Of a stretch of DNA of 29,302 bases, positions 15,378 to 22,773 are shown piece after piece. This stretch comes from Bacillota bacterium (GTDB lineage Bacteria; Bacillota_E; JAJZYS01; JAJYTV01), in NCBI GenBank assembly GCA_021845645.1, contig JAJZVM010000042.1:1-29302 (forward strand), given 5' to 3'. Numbering within the stretch: the stretch's first letter is position 1; the number at the start of each line of letters is the position of its first letter. The translations under genes were made by a program, and so were the position numbers. The notes under the pieces are model-generated. The model was not told the origin of the DNA, searched no databases, and saw only the letters and a program-made list of their open reading frames with translations.

Positions 15378-17069
15378 ATGCCGACCTTTCCCGGTTCCAT
15401 CCTGCCTGGTGCCGCCCGCCAGGAGCCGCCGACCTGGTCGCGCTCGCCGGAGGTCTCCGAGCGCGTGCCGGTCGCCTTTCCGTTCGACCCGAGTGCGAGC
15501 TCGGTCATGCGTCCGGGCGCGCGGCTCGACACCCAGCCCGTCGACGAGCTGCGGCTCGGCGTCAACGGCGCTCTGCTGCCCACCTTTGGGGCCGACTGGT
15601 ATCACCGCATCCACGTCATCCCTTCGACCATCGATCTCGGCAACCTGGTGAGTCCGGTCGAGCGGGTGCTGGAGGTGTGGAACGCTCGGTTCGACGCGCA
15701 GACGCTCGATGCCATCGACGAGACCGGAACGGACGGGCTGCTGCTCTCGGGCCAGCCGGCGCCGCCGCTCGCCTTCGGGCCGCTGCAGTCGCGCCTCTAC
15801 ACCTTCGCAGCGGGCACGCGCGGGGCGCCGGTGATCGACGCCGCCTACCGCTTCGTCTTTGCCGGCGGGCTCACCGCGCTGCTGGTGGTCACCGGCCGCC
15901 GCGTGGTGGTCTTCGGCATGCGTCCGGACTGGTCGCAAGGGATCACCGAGCGGCTGGAATGGCTCACCGAGGTGCTGGAGGCCTACGACGGCACCGAGCA
16001 GCGGGTGCGCCTGCGGCAGCTGCCGCGACGCGGTTTCGAGTATGGATTCCTGATCGAGGGCCGGGACGCCCAGGTGCTGGATCACCTGCTGTTCGCCTGG
16101 GGCGCACGCATCTACTGCCTGCCGGTGTGGACCGACGTCTCCACCCTTGCGGGCGAGGCCGCCATCGGCAGCACCGCGCTCACCGTGCAGGATGCCGCCA
16201 ACAGCGACTACCACGCGGGCGGTCTGGCGGTACTGTGGCGCTCCAACACGCGGCACGAGGCGGTGGAGATCCTCTCCATCGCCGGCAACACGCTGACCCT
16301 CAAGCTCCCCTTGGCCGGGAGCTGGCCGGCCGGCACGCGGGTGTTTCCGGCGCGGCTCGCCCGCCTCGAGGGCGAGGTGGCCGTTACGCGTCCCACCGAC
16401 ACCATCGCCGTCGGCCGCTGCCGTTTCGGCATCGAGGACATCACGGCGCCCGCGGTCGCCGACTATGGCCCGGCCTATCAGGGCTACCGGGTGTTCGACT
16501 GGCGGCCCAACCGGAGCACCGACCTTGAGGACAGGTGGCTTCGGCGCCTCTCCATCATCGACTACGGGACGGGACTGCCGACCTTCGACGACGAGTCGGG
16601 CTCCCCGCTCATCGGACGCACGCTGACCTGGCTGCTCACCGACCGGAGCAAGGCGACCGCCTTCCGGGGCTGGCTCGCCGCACGCGCGGGACGGGCGAAT
16701 CCCTGCTGGTTGCCGACCTTCGAGTCCGACCTCGAAGTCAGCCGCACGGTGGCGGCCACGGATGCCGGCCTCGTCGTCCGCAACGTCGGCTACGCCCGCT
16801 TCGTCGCTGCCGATCCCTTGCGGCGCGACCTCCGGCTCCTCACCACGGCCGGCACCTTCCATCGCCGTATCACCGGGGCGAACGAGATCTCCGAGGACGA
16901 GGAACTGCTCTCCCTGGACGCGCCGCTGGGCGTGACCCTCGAACCCCAGCAATTCCTGCAGGTCTCGTACCTGGAGTTGGCCCGGCTCGACCAGGACGCG
17001 GTCGAGCTGCATTGGGAGACGGACACCACGGCGCGCGTGCAGCTCTCCACCCGGACGTTGAGATCATGA
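15378..17069 (+). CDS. Tail tip protein, 563 aa, role uncertain
   Basis: The product begins MPTFPGSILPGAARQEPPTW and has no membrane segment. Notable stretches are FGPLQSRLYTFAAGTRGAPV, a central WSQGITERLEWLTEVLEAYD with LRQLPRRGFEYGFLIEGRDA (a pattern shared with N-terminal parts of tip/hub proteins), and VFDWRPNRSTDLEDRWLRRL with FRGWLAARAGRANPCWLPTF in the C-terminal half. The last pattern resembles phage proteins placed before DUF2163 genes in non-lambda tail tips. It may combine distal-tail-like domains. The call of a baseplate/tip component rests mainly on its place between virion proteins and DUF2163. Confidence 0.7.
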   Translation: MPTFPGSILPGAARQEPPTWSRSPEVSERVPVAFPFDPSASSVMRPGARLDTQPVDELRLGVNGALLPTFGADWYHRIHVIPSTIDLGNLVSPVERVLEVWNARFDAQTLDAIDETGTDGLLLSGQPAPPLAFGPLQSRLYTFAAGTRGAPVIDAAYRFVFAGGLTALLVVTGRRVVVFGMRPDWSQGITERLEWLTEVLEAYDGTEQRVRLRQLPRRGFEYGFLIEGRDAQVLDHLLFAWGARIYCLPVWTDVSTLAGEAAIGSTALTVQDAANSDYHAGGLAVLWRSNTRHEAVEILSIAGNTLTLKLPLAGSWPAGTRVFPARLARLEGEVAVTRPTDTIAVGRCRFGIEDITAPAVADYGPAYQGYRVFDWRPNRSTDLEDRWLRRLSIIDYGTGLPTFDDESGSPLIGRTLTWLLTDRSKATAFRGWLAARAGRANPCWLPTFESDLEVSRTVAATDAGLVVRNVGYARFVAADPLRRDLRLLTTAGTFHRRITGANEISEDEELLSLDAPLGVTLEPQQFLQVSYLELARLDQDAVELHWETDTTARVQLSTRTLRS

Positions 17070-17086
17070 GCTAAGACCATGAGCTA
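17066..17086 (+). repeat. Duplicated start region ATGAGCTA
   Basis: ATGAGCTA occurs at 17066-17073, overlapping the stop of the 563-aa gene, and again at 17079-17086 as the true start of the DUF2163 gene. The first copy encodes only Met-Ser-stop. It looks like a small tandem duplication of a former ATGA-type stop-start overlap. Confidence 0.5.
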
Positions 17087-17876
17087 TCTGGGCATCGAAC
17101 AGTCCGCCCACGGCGGACAACCGCAGGAGCTCTACCGCTTCTCCCAGGGCGCGCAGCGCTGGCTCTACACCTCGGGGCAGGTGGCGGTGGACTACCAATC
17201 CGAGACCTATCAGCCGGCGACGATCTCGCGCGGCGGCCTCGAGCAGAGCAACGAGCTCGCGCGGCTGGGGCTGGAGATCCGCATGCCGCGCGACCTGGCC
17301 GTGGCGAGTCTGTTTCTCGCCGCCCCGCCCGAGGGTGTGGTGAGCGTGACCATCTACCGGCGCCATGTCGGCGACGCCGAGTTCATCACCTACTGGAAGG
17401 GGCGGATCACCGGCGCGCGGCTGTCCGGCGCCGAGGCCACCCTCAAGTGCGAGCCCATCGCCTCGAGCCTGAAGCGGCCGGGCTTGCGTGCCCGCTACCA
17501 GCTGCTGTGCCGCCACGTGCTGTACTCCAGCGGCTGCGGCGCATTGAAAGACAGCTTTCGGGTGGACGGCACCGTAGCGGCAGTGAGCGGCGTGACCGTC
17601 CAGGTCGCCGTCGCCGCCAGCCGGCCGGACGGCTACTTCGTGGGCGGCATGCTCGCCACCACCGCCGGCGCGCGCATGATCGTCGGTCACGCCGGGATCG
17701 ACCTCACGCTGGTCGCGCCCATGGTCGGCCTCACGGCGGGCGATGCGGTCCAGCTCTATGCCGGCTGCGACCACACCATGGCGCATTGCAAGGACAGGTT
17801 CGGCAACCTGGACAACTTCGGCGGCTTCCCCTTCATCCCGGTGAAGAACCCCTTCACCGGCGACGCCATCGTGTGA
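17079..17876 (+). CDS. DUF2163 tail tip protein (gene-transfer-agent-like hub component)
   Basis: The product has 265 residues. The N-terminal half (ELYRFSQGAQRWLYTSGQVA, YQPATISRGGLEQSNELARL) and the C-terminal signature CDHTMAHCKDRFGNLDNFGG with FPFIPVKNPFTGDAIV match the phage DUF2163/BR0599 type. Relatives in gene transfer agents and siphophages are tail tip hub components; Cys residues near 145-153 and 228-235 are conserved-looking and could bind metal or a cluster. Its neighbours are a 563-aa tip protein upstream and short conserved tip proteins downstream, which fits a hub assembly set. Confidence 0.82.
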   Translation: MSYLGIEQSAHGGQPQELYRFSQGAQRWLYTSGQVAVDYQSETYQPATISRGGLEQSNELARLGLEIRMPRDLAVASLFLAAPPEGVVSVTIYRRHVGDAEFITYWKGRITGARLSGAEATLKCEPIASSLKRPGLRARYQLLCRHVLYSSGCGALKDSFRVDGTVAAVSGVTVQVAVAASRPDGYFVGGMLATTAGARMIVGHAGIDLTLVAPMVGLTAGDAVQLYAGCDHTMAHCKDRFGNLDNFGGFPFIPVKNPFTGDAIV

Positions 17877-17885
17877 GGCTTTCCC

Positions 17886-18125
17886 ATGTGGCAACAAATC
17901 ATCATCTGGGTCGTCACCACGGTCCTGTCGGCGCTGCTCGCGCCGCGCCCCAAGGTGCAGGACGCCCAGCCCGGCCAGATCGGCGACAAGGACGTGCCCA
18001 TCGCCTCCCAGGACGCCCCCATCCCGGTGCTGTTCGGTACGCGGGTGATCTCCGGGCCAAACGTGGTCTGGTACGGCGACGTGCAGGTGCGGCCGATCCG
18101 CAAGTCCTCCGGGGGCAAGAAGTAA
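17886..18125 (+). CDS. Short tail tip protein with N-terminal hydrophobic segment
   Basis: The product has 79 residues. It starts with a single hydrophobic helix, MWQQIIIWVVTTVLSALLAP (about 3-19), then DKDVPIASQDAPIPVLFGTR and GPNVVWYGDVQVRPI, and ends in a basic tail. The LFGTR...GPNVVWYGD pattern is common in small proteins encoded just before J-like tip genes, and the same strand pattern occurs at the start of many J-like proteins. It may be a detached N-terminal piece of the tip protein or a membrane-inserting factor. The function is not established. Confidence 0.75.
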   Translation: MWQQIIIWVVTTVLSALLAPRPKVQDAQPGQIGDKDVPIASQDAPIPVLFGTRVISGPNVVWYGDVQVRPIRKSSGGKK

Positions 18126-18129
18126 CGGC

Positions 18130-18504
18130 ATGAGCAGTAAGCAGGGGCCCCACGAAGTGGGGATGTGCACGACCGCGAATGCCGTCAGCCGGCGAATCCC
18201 GGATGTCGGATCGACCGGCGGTCGTTCTGAGCCGGCAGAGGTCATCGCTCGATTGGAGCATGCCCGCGCCCTGGGCTACTGCGCCCGCGGCATGCGTCGC
18301 TGGTTCGAGGGGCGCAGCCACACCTGGGCCGAATTCGTGGAGCGAGGTGTCCCGGCCGATTGGCTGCGCGCCACGGGTGACGCGATGGCGATCCGCGTCG
18401 CCGAGGAAGCCGACAAGGCCCAAAGGGCCGCAGGACAGCACGAAGTGCTGGTCCTGAGCGAAGCGAAGGATGCGCGAAGCGCACAGAAGGAGCAGGCAGG
18501 ATGA
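18130..18504 (+). CDS. Small conserved tail-region protein with hairpin-encoded ends
   Basis: The product has 124 residues. The core, about 36-97, reads AEVIARLEHARALGYCARGM, RRWFEGRSHTWAEFVERGVP and ADWLRATGDAMAIRVAEEAD; such short proteins (GYC...R.WF....W..F...G) occur next to J-like genes in many siphophages, with unknown role. The first 35 residues and the last 27 are unlike that core and are encoded by DNA dense in hairpins with GAA loops: CCCCAC/GTGGGG at 18148-18162 and stems around 18432-18482. These ends look acquired. An ATG at 18163 is an alternative start. The stop overlaps the next start (ATGA). Confidence 0.7.
   Translation: MSSKQGPHEVGMCTTANAVSRRIPDVGSTGGRSEPAEVIARLEHARALGYCARGMRRWFEGRSHTWAEFVERGVPADWLRATGDAMAIRVAEEADKAQRAAGQHEVLVLSEAKDARSAQKEQAG
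18432..18485 (+). repeat. GAA-loop hairpin cluster at 3' end of small tail gene
   Basis: AGGACAGCAC (18432-18441) pairs with GTGCTG-G-TCCT around a GAA loop with one bulged G. TGCGC/GCGCA around GAA follows near 18470-18482. The gene's 5' end has CCCCAC/GTGGGG around GAA (18148-18162). The CACGAAGTG core is common to both ends while the outer stem differs, the same logic as the cassettes at 347 and 3070. Confidence 0.55.
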
Positions 18505-20702
18505 GCGGCGGCGGCAAAGGCAGTCAGGAGTACACGGTCGGCTATTGGTACGGCCTCGGCGCCCACCTCGCCCTGTGCCACGGCCCGCTGGACGCCATCA
18601 CCGAGATCCGGGTGGGCGAGCGCGTCGCCTGGTCGGGCAACGTCACCGGCAACACCACGATCACCATCGATAACCCCAATCTCTTCGGCGGGGAGGAGCG
18701 CGAGGGCGGCGTGCAGGGGCCGGTGGACATCCTGATGGGCGGGCCGACCCAGGGACGGAACGCCTACCTGCAGGAGCGCCTCGGCGCCGACATCCCGGCC
18801 TTCCGCGGCGTGGTGTCGCTGATCCTGCGCCGGGTGTGGGTGGCGGCCATGAACCCCTACATCAAGCCCTGGTCGGTGCGCGCCAAGCGGGTGCCGAGGC
18901 AGTGGTACGCGGCCAAGGCCGAGATCTCCGGCGACGCCAACCCGGCCCACATCGTGCGCGAGTGCCTCACCAACGGCGAGTGGGGCATGGGTTACCCGAC
19001 GAGCGACATCGACGATGCCAGCTTCATGGCGGCCGCCGACACGCTCCATGCCGAGGGCTTCGGGCTGTCGCTGCTGTGGAACAAGGAAGAGACCATCGAG
19101 GACTTCATCCTGTCGGTGCTCCGGCACGTGGACGGGCTGCTCTACGTCCATCCGCGCACCGGGCTCTTCACCCTCAAGCTCGCGCGCGCCGATTACACGC
19201 TCTCCAGCCTGCCGACCTTCGATCCGGGCAACATCCTGCGCATCGAGGAGTTCACGCGGCCCTCCTGGGGTGAGATCACCAACCAGGTGACCGTCGTCTA
19301 CCGCGACGGCGCCACAGACAAGGACGGCAGCGTCACGGTGCAGGACATCGCCGCCGTGCAGCTCAACGGCGGCGTGGTGGCGACCACGGTCAACTACCCC
19401 GGCATCAGCCGAGCGGAGCTGGCCAACCGGGTGGCCATGCGCGAGTTGAAGCAACTCGTAAGCCCCCTCGCCAAATGCACCTTCGTCGCCAACCGCCAGG
19501 CCTCCGGCCTCAACATCGGCGACGTGGTGAAGCTCTCCTGGCCGCCCTACGGCATCGACCAGATGGTGATGCGCGTCGCGCGCATCGCCTATGGGGAGCT
19601 GGCGAACGGGGCGGTGCGAGTGGAGTGCGTGCAGGACATCTTCGGCCTGCCGCAGTCGGTCTATTCGGCGCCGCCCCCCTCGGGCTGGACGGAGCCGACC
19701 AGCCTGCCGGCGCCGTGCCCCCACCAGACCCTGTTCGAGGTGCCGTACTGGTCGGTGGTCAAGGACTTCACCGGCGAGTCCCAGAGCCTGCTCGGCGACA
19801 TCGACGATCTCGACGGCCTGGTGGCAGCCTGCGGTTCGCGCCCCTCGTCGGACGCCTTCGGCTTCAAGGCACTGGCCCGCGTCAGCGGCAGTTTCACCGA
19901 GAAGGGCTTCGGCATCTTCACGCCCACCGCGCTCCTCACCGCAATGCTGCCGCAGTCGGCCGCGCAGGTGAGCGTGGGGCTGACCTCCGGCATCGACCTC
20001 GAGGAGGTGACTGCCGGAGGACTCACGGTGATCGACGGCGAATGGCTCAAGGTGGTGTCGCTCAACCTCGCGACCCAGACCGTCACCTTGGAGCGCGGGA
20101 TGCTCGATACGGTGCCGGCGAGCCACCCCGCAGGCAGCCGCATCTGGTTCGTCGACGGCTTCCGCCACTACCTCACGCCCGAGTACGTCGCCGGCGAGAC
20201 GGTGCGCGTGAAGCTCCTCACCCGCACGGCACGCGGCACGCTGCCCGAGGCGGCGGCAACGGAGATGAGCCTGCCACTCGACAAGCGCTTCATCCGTCCG
20301 TACTGCCCCGGCAACGCCCAGATCAACGGCAAGCGCTATCCGACGGTCGTGGCCGGCGAGATCAACGTAAGCTGGGCCACGCGCAACCGCCAGTCCCAGA
20401 CCGCCTACCTCGTCCTGCAGACCGAGGGGGCGATCACGCCGGAGGCGGGCCAGACCACAACCGTGCGCTTCTACAACGAGAATGGGCAGCTCGCGCGCAC
20501 GGTGAGCGGCATCACGGGTAACGGTACCACCTGGCCGCTGGCGCAGGAGCTCGCCGACTCCGGCCTCGGGCGCGTCAACGCGCACGTCAAGGTGGAGATC
20601 GAGGCGAGCCGCGACGGCCACGTGTCCTGGCAGAAACACGTCATCGAATTCGACCGTACCGGCTACGGCCTGCGTTACGGCGACTACTACGGAGGTGCCT
20701 GA
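18501..20702 (+). CDS. J-like tail tip / host specificity protein
   Basis: The product has 733 residues. It begins MSGGGKGSQEYTVGYWYGLG, then HLALCHGPLDAITEIRVGER, VDILMGGPTQGRNAYLQERL, FRGVVSLILRRVWVAAMNPY and PWSVRAKRVPRQWYAAKAEI, a conserved N-terminal order of phage tail proteins related to the lambda J / Phage-tail_3 type. The middle has EFTRPSWGEITNQVTVVYRD and GLNIGDVVKLSWPPYGIDQM. The C-terminal third looks beta-rich (EINVSWATRNRQSQTAYLVL). Such proteins form the trimeric central hub or fibre. AAGGAG (18486-18491) precedes the ATG by 9 bases. Confidence 0.9.
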   Translation: MSGGGKGSQEYTVGYWYGLGAHLALCHGPLDAITEIRVGERVAWSGNVTGNTTITIDNPNLFGGEEREGGVQGPVDILMGGPTQGRNAYLQERLGADIPAFRGVVSLILRRVWVAAMNPYIKPWSVRAKRVPRQWYAAKAEISGDANPAHIVRECLTNGEWGMGYPTSDIDDASFMAAADTLHAEGFGLSLLWNKEETIEDFILSVLRHVDGLLYVHPRTGLFTLKLARADYTLSSLPTFDPGNILRIEEFTRPSWGEITNQVTVVYRDGATDKDGSVTVQDIAAVQLNGGVVATTVNYPGISRAELANRVAMRELKQLVSPLAKCTFVANRQASGLNIGDVVKLSWPPYGIDQMVMRVARIAYGELANGAVRVECVQDIFGLPQSVYSAPPPSGWTEPTSLPAPCPHQTLFEVPYWSVVKDFTGESQSLLGDIDDLDGLVAACGSRPSSDAFGFKALARVSGSFTEKGFGIFTPTALLTAMLPQSAAQVSVGLTSGIDLEEVTAGGLTVIDGEWLKVVSLNLATQTVTLERGMLDTVPASHPAGSRIWFVDGFRHYLTPEYVAGETVRVKLLTRTARGTLPEAAATEMSLPLDKRFIRPYCPGNAQINGKRYPTVVAGEINVSWATRNRQSQTAYLVLQTEGAITPEAGQTTTVRFYNENGQLARTVSGITGNGTTWPLAQELADSGLGRVNAHVKVEIEASRDGHVSWQKHVIEFDRTGYGLRYGDYYGGA

Positions 20703-21052
20703 TGGCTTTGAATGACCCGAACCTCGGCCTCGCCTACGGCTGGGCCCAGGGCGAACACAACTGGAACGGCGGCATGGACGCCAACCTGAAGCGGCTCGGC
20801 GCCGTGGTGGGCCTGTCGGTCAAGGACCGCGATCTCGCCACCCCACCCGCGACACCCGTGGACGGCGATCGCTACATCGTCCCGGCAACCGCCACCGGCG
20901 CCTGGGCGGGTCGCACCGACCAGATCGCCGTGCGCATCGCCGGTGCGTGGGAGTACCACGCCCCCAAGATCGGCTGGACCTGCTTCGTCGAGGACGAGGG
21001 CGTGCTCTCCGCCTACAAAGCGACCGGCTGGAGCCCCGGCATCGCCGTCTGA
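20702..21052 (+). CDS. DUF2793 tail-associated protein
   Basis: The product has 116 residues: NLGLAYGWAQGEHNWNGGMD, a GLSVKDRDLATPPATPVDGD turn with RYIVPATATGAWAGRTDQIA, and WEYHAPKIGWTCFVEDEGVL. This is the DUF2793 pattern found at the tip of siphophage and gene-transfer-agent tails, often as the N-terminal part of fibres. It overlaps the J-like gene by one base (TGATG without a cassette). It is the last gene of the tail operon; a terminator-like hairpin follows. Confidence 0.85.
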   Translation: MALNDPNLGLAYGWAQGEHNWNGGMDANLKRLGAVVGLSVKDRDLATPPATPVDGDRYIVPATATGAWAGRTDQIAVRIAGAWEYHAPKIGWTCFVEDEGVLSAYKATGWSPGIAV

Positions 21053-21078
21053 TCGCATTCTCTTTACTGCATCCACCG

Positions 21079-21106
21079 AACCCGCCGCCCGGCGGGTTCT
21101 TCGTTT
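21079..21106 (+). terminator. Probable intrinsic terminator after tail operon
   Basis: AACCCGCC (21079-21086) pairs with GGCGGGTT (21091-21098) around the loop GCCC, followed by the T-rich CTTCGTTT. It lies in the 67-bp gap between the DUF2793 gene and the lysis cassette, the only intergenic space of this size in the late operon before the lysozyme. The T tract is interrupted, so partial termination or an mRNA 3' processing site is also possible. Confidence 0.6.
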
Positions 21107-21119
21107 CTGGAGACCAGCA

Positions 21120-21410
21120 ATGAGCCCACCCACTCTGCAAGACGGCATGGTCGTCATGCCGCGCGACGAGTTCGAGGAGCTGCTCGCACGCGCAGCCGAA
21201 CGCGGCGCGAGGCGCGCCCTTGCCGACGTCGGCCTTGACGGCGAGGACGCCGCCCACGATATCCGCGAGCTGCGCGGCCTGCTCGAAGCCTTCAACGCCG
21301 CCAAGCACACCGCCTGGCAGACCGTGATCCGGCTCGTCACCACTGGCTTCCTCCTGGCGCTGGTCGCGGGCGCCGTCATCAAGCTCAAGCTGATGGGAGG
21401 TGGCCAATGA
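21120..21410 (+). CDS. DUF6127-like single-pass membrane protein, lysis region
   Basis: The product has 96 residues. A soluble helical N-terminal part (MPRDEFEELLARAAERGARR, HDIRELRGLLEAFNAAKHTA) is followed by one membrane segment near 70-90 (VIRLVTTGFLLALVAGAVIK) and a short tail. This matches DUF6127-type proteins found before holin genes. It could be a holin regulator or an accessory holin. GGAG at 21109-21112 lies 7 bases before the ATG, directly after the terminator-like hairpin. The stop overlaps the next start. Confidence 0.75.
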   Translation: MSPPTLQDGMVVMPRDEFEELLARAAERGARRALADVGLDGEDAAHDIRELRGLLEAFNAAKHTAWQTVIRLVTTGFLLALVAGAVIKLKLMGGGQ

Positions 21411-21883
21411 TCGAGACCCTGCTCGGTGGGCTGCTGGGCGGAGCCTTCCGTCTGGCACCGGAGATCCTGAAGTGGCTGGACCGCAAGGGCGAGCGCAGCC
21501 ACGAACTGGCGATGCAGGACAAGGCGCTTGAGTTCGAGAAGCTGCGCGGCGCCCAGCGCATGGCCGAGATCGGCGCGAGTGCAGATGCCGCGTGGAACAC
21601 CGGGGCCATCGAGGCCTTGCGCGAGGCCGTGGCCGGCCAGGGACAGCGATCGGGCGCCCGCTGGGCCGATGCGCTCTCCAGCAGCGTCCGCCCGGTGATC
21701 ACCTACTGGTTCATGGCGCTGTACTGCGCGGCCAAGACTGCCGCCTTCGTGGGTGCCATCGAGGCCGGGGCGGACTGGATCCCCGCCATCCAGGCGGCCT
21801 GGACCGAGGCCGACCAGGCCCTGTGGGCCGGGGTGCTGAACTTCTGGTTCCTCGGCCGCGTGTTCGACCGGGTGCGGCCGTGA
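21407..21883 (+). CDS. Holin-like protein (3TM type)
   Basis: The product has 158 residues and overlaps the previous gene by 4 bases. The N-terminus GGLLGGAFRLAPEILKWLD is hydrophobic, a charged coiled segment (RKGERSHELAMQDKALEFEK) follows, and two C-terminal hydrophobic stretches (RPVITYWFMALYCAAKTAAF; ALWAGVLNFWFLGRVFDR) are seen. This is the layout of 3TM holin-like phage proteins that permeabilise the inner membrane for endolysin release. The lysozyme gene starts in its stop codon (GTGA). Function rests on context and pattern. Confidence 0.78.
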   Translation: MIETLLGGLLGGAFRLAPEILKWLDRKGERSHELAMQDKALEFEKLRGAQRMAEIGASADAAWNTGAIEALREAVAGQGQRSGARWADALSSSVRPVITYWFMALYCAAKTAAFVGAIEAGADWIPAIQAAWTEADQALWAGVLNFWFLGRVFDRVRP

Positions 21884-22341
21884 TCCCCGTGCCGCAAGCG
21901 GCCATCGAGTTGGCCAAGCGCTTTGAGGGCTTCCACCGCGTGCCCAAGCACGATCCCAACCGCGCCTATCCGTACATCTGTCCGGCCGGCTATCCGACGA
22001 TCGGCTATGGTCACCTCTGCGATCCGAAGCACCCGCCGATCACCGAAGCAGAGGCCGAGGCCTACCTCGCCCAGGATCTGAAGGTGGCGCTCGCCGCCAC
22101 GTTGCGCTACTGCCCGGTGCTGGCCACCGAGCCGGAAGAGCGGCTCGCGGCCATCGTGGACTTCACCTTCAACCTTGGCGCGGGGCGGCTGCAGACCTCG
22201 ACGCTGCGGCGGCGGGTCAACCAGCGGGATTGGACGACTGCCGCCGCTGAACTTCGCCGGTGGGTGCACGGCGGTGGGAGGGTATTGCCAGGACTTGTTG
22301 CTCGACGGGAAGCCGAGGCGCGTCTTCTCGTGCACGGGTAA
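21880..22341 (+). CDS. Phage lysozyme (GH24 endolysin)
   Basis: The product is a 153-residue muramidase that degrades peptidoglycan at lysis. GTG 21880 overlaps the holin stop. The active-site region has Glu16 in KRFEGFHRVP and Thr40 in GYPTIGYGH, with Cys34 five residues before the Thr where T4 lysozyme has an Asp. The Glu-Cys-Thr arrangement occurs in some phage lysozymes. The stretch between Glu16 and Cys34 is longer than in T4 lysozyme. DFTFNLGAGRLQTSTLRRR and a VARREAEARLLV end are typical. No signal or SAR segment is present, so export would rely on the holin. No spanin gene was recognised. Confidence 0.92.
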   Translation: MIPVPQAAIELAKRFEGFHRVPKHDPNRAYPYICPAGYPTIGYGHLCDPKHPPITEAEAEAYLAQDLKVALAATLRYCPVLATEPEERLAAIVDFTFNLGAGRLQTSTLRRRVNQRDWTTAAAELRRWVHGGGRVLPGLVARREAEARLLVHG

Positions 22342-22422
22342 CAGATCCGGGAGTATGGCCGTGTATGCGCTACGTGCATTGACGTGATAGATTATGCTCT
22401 TAACGCATCAACGGCTAAGGCA

Positions 22423-22758
22423 ATGGCGATCACCAGCGTTGGAGAACTGGTCAGGGCCGCTCGCAACGGGCGCAGCCAGAAGGAGTTCGCTGCCTTCCTG
22501 GGCGTGAAACAGTCCTCCGTGAGCCGCTACGAGAGCGGGAAGGCAAGCCCGCCGATCCGAGTGATCGAGCAGTGCATGCAGCTGGTGCATGCGGCAAAGG
22601 CGGAAGACGCCCCCACCGCCGACCAACTGGCAGAACGCATCCGCGCCGCCCTGGCGGACCCCGACCTGCGGCAGGCGCGCTTGGCGCTATCTCGGTTGGT
22701 GGATGCCTTTGTGTCCGAACACACGCAGACTCGCGTTACGCGTGCTGCGCCTCAATGA
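22423..22758 (+). CDS. XRE-family helix-turn-helix regulator
   Basis: From ATG 22423 the product has 111 residues. An XRE domain covers about 5-50: VGELVRAARNGRSQKEFAAF, with the recognition helix GVKQSSVSRYESGKASPP, then a helical C-terminal half (APTADQLAERIRAALADPDL). The frame extends back to a GTG at 22384 (124 residues), but the added residues are not domain-like and overlap an AT-richer 5' region. Neither start has good Shine-Dalgarno spacing. It lies between the lysozyme and the DUF5131 gene, so it may control that gene or a late lysogenic function; it is unlikely to be the main repressor, which normally lies near the integrase. Confidence 0.75.
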   Translation: MAITSVGELVRAARNGRSQKEFAAFLGVKQSSVSRYESGKASPPIRVIEQCMQLVHAAKAEDAPTADQLAERIRAALADPDLRQARLALSRLVDAFVSEHTQTRVTRAAPQ

Positions 22759-22773
22759 TCACTGGAGGCTGAC

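Noticed and set aside
18276..20639. 787-codon open frame antisense to the J-like gene, and similar long antisense frames at 3050-4639, 5510-7228, 12659-14737 and 15360-17012
   Set aside because: All are GC-driven shadows of recognisable phage genes, lack family motifs and have no ribosome sites in context.
22365..22379. Imperfect inverted repeat ATGCGC-TAC-GTGCAT as an operator
   Set aside because: The arms are short and imperfect and there is a single copy, so chance is as likely as function.
22379..22407. TTGACG at 22379-22384 and TATGCT at 22393-22398 as promoter of the XRE gene
   Set aside because: The spacing between the two is only 8 bases, and neither has a suitable partner at 16-18 bases. 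A promoter is likely in this AT-richer gap but cannot be placed.
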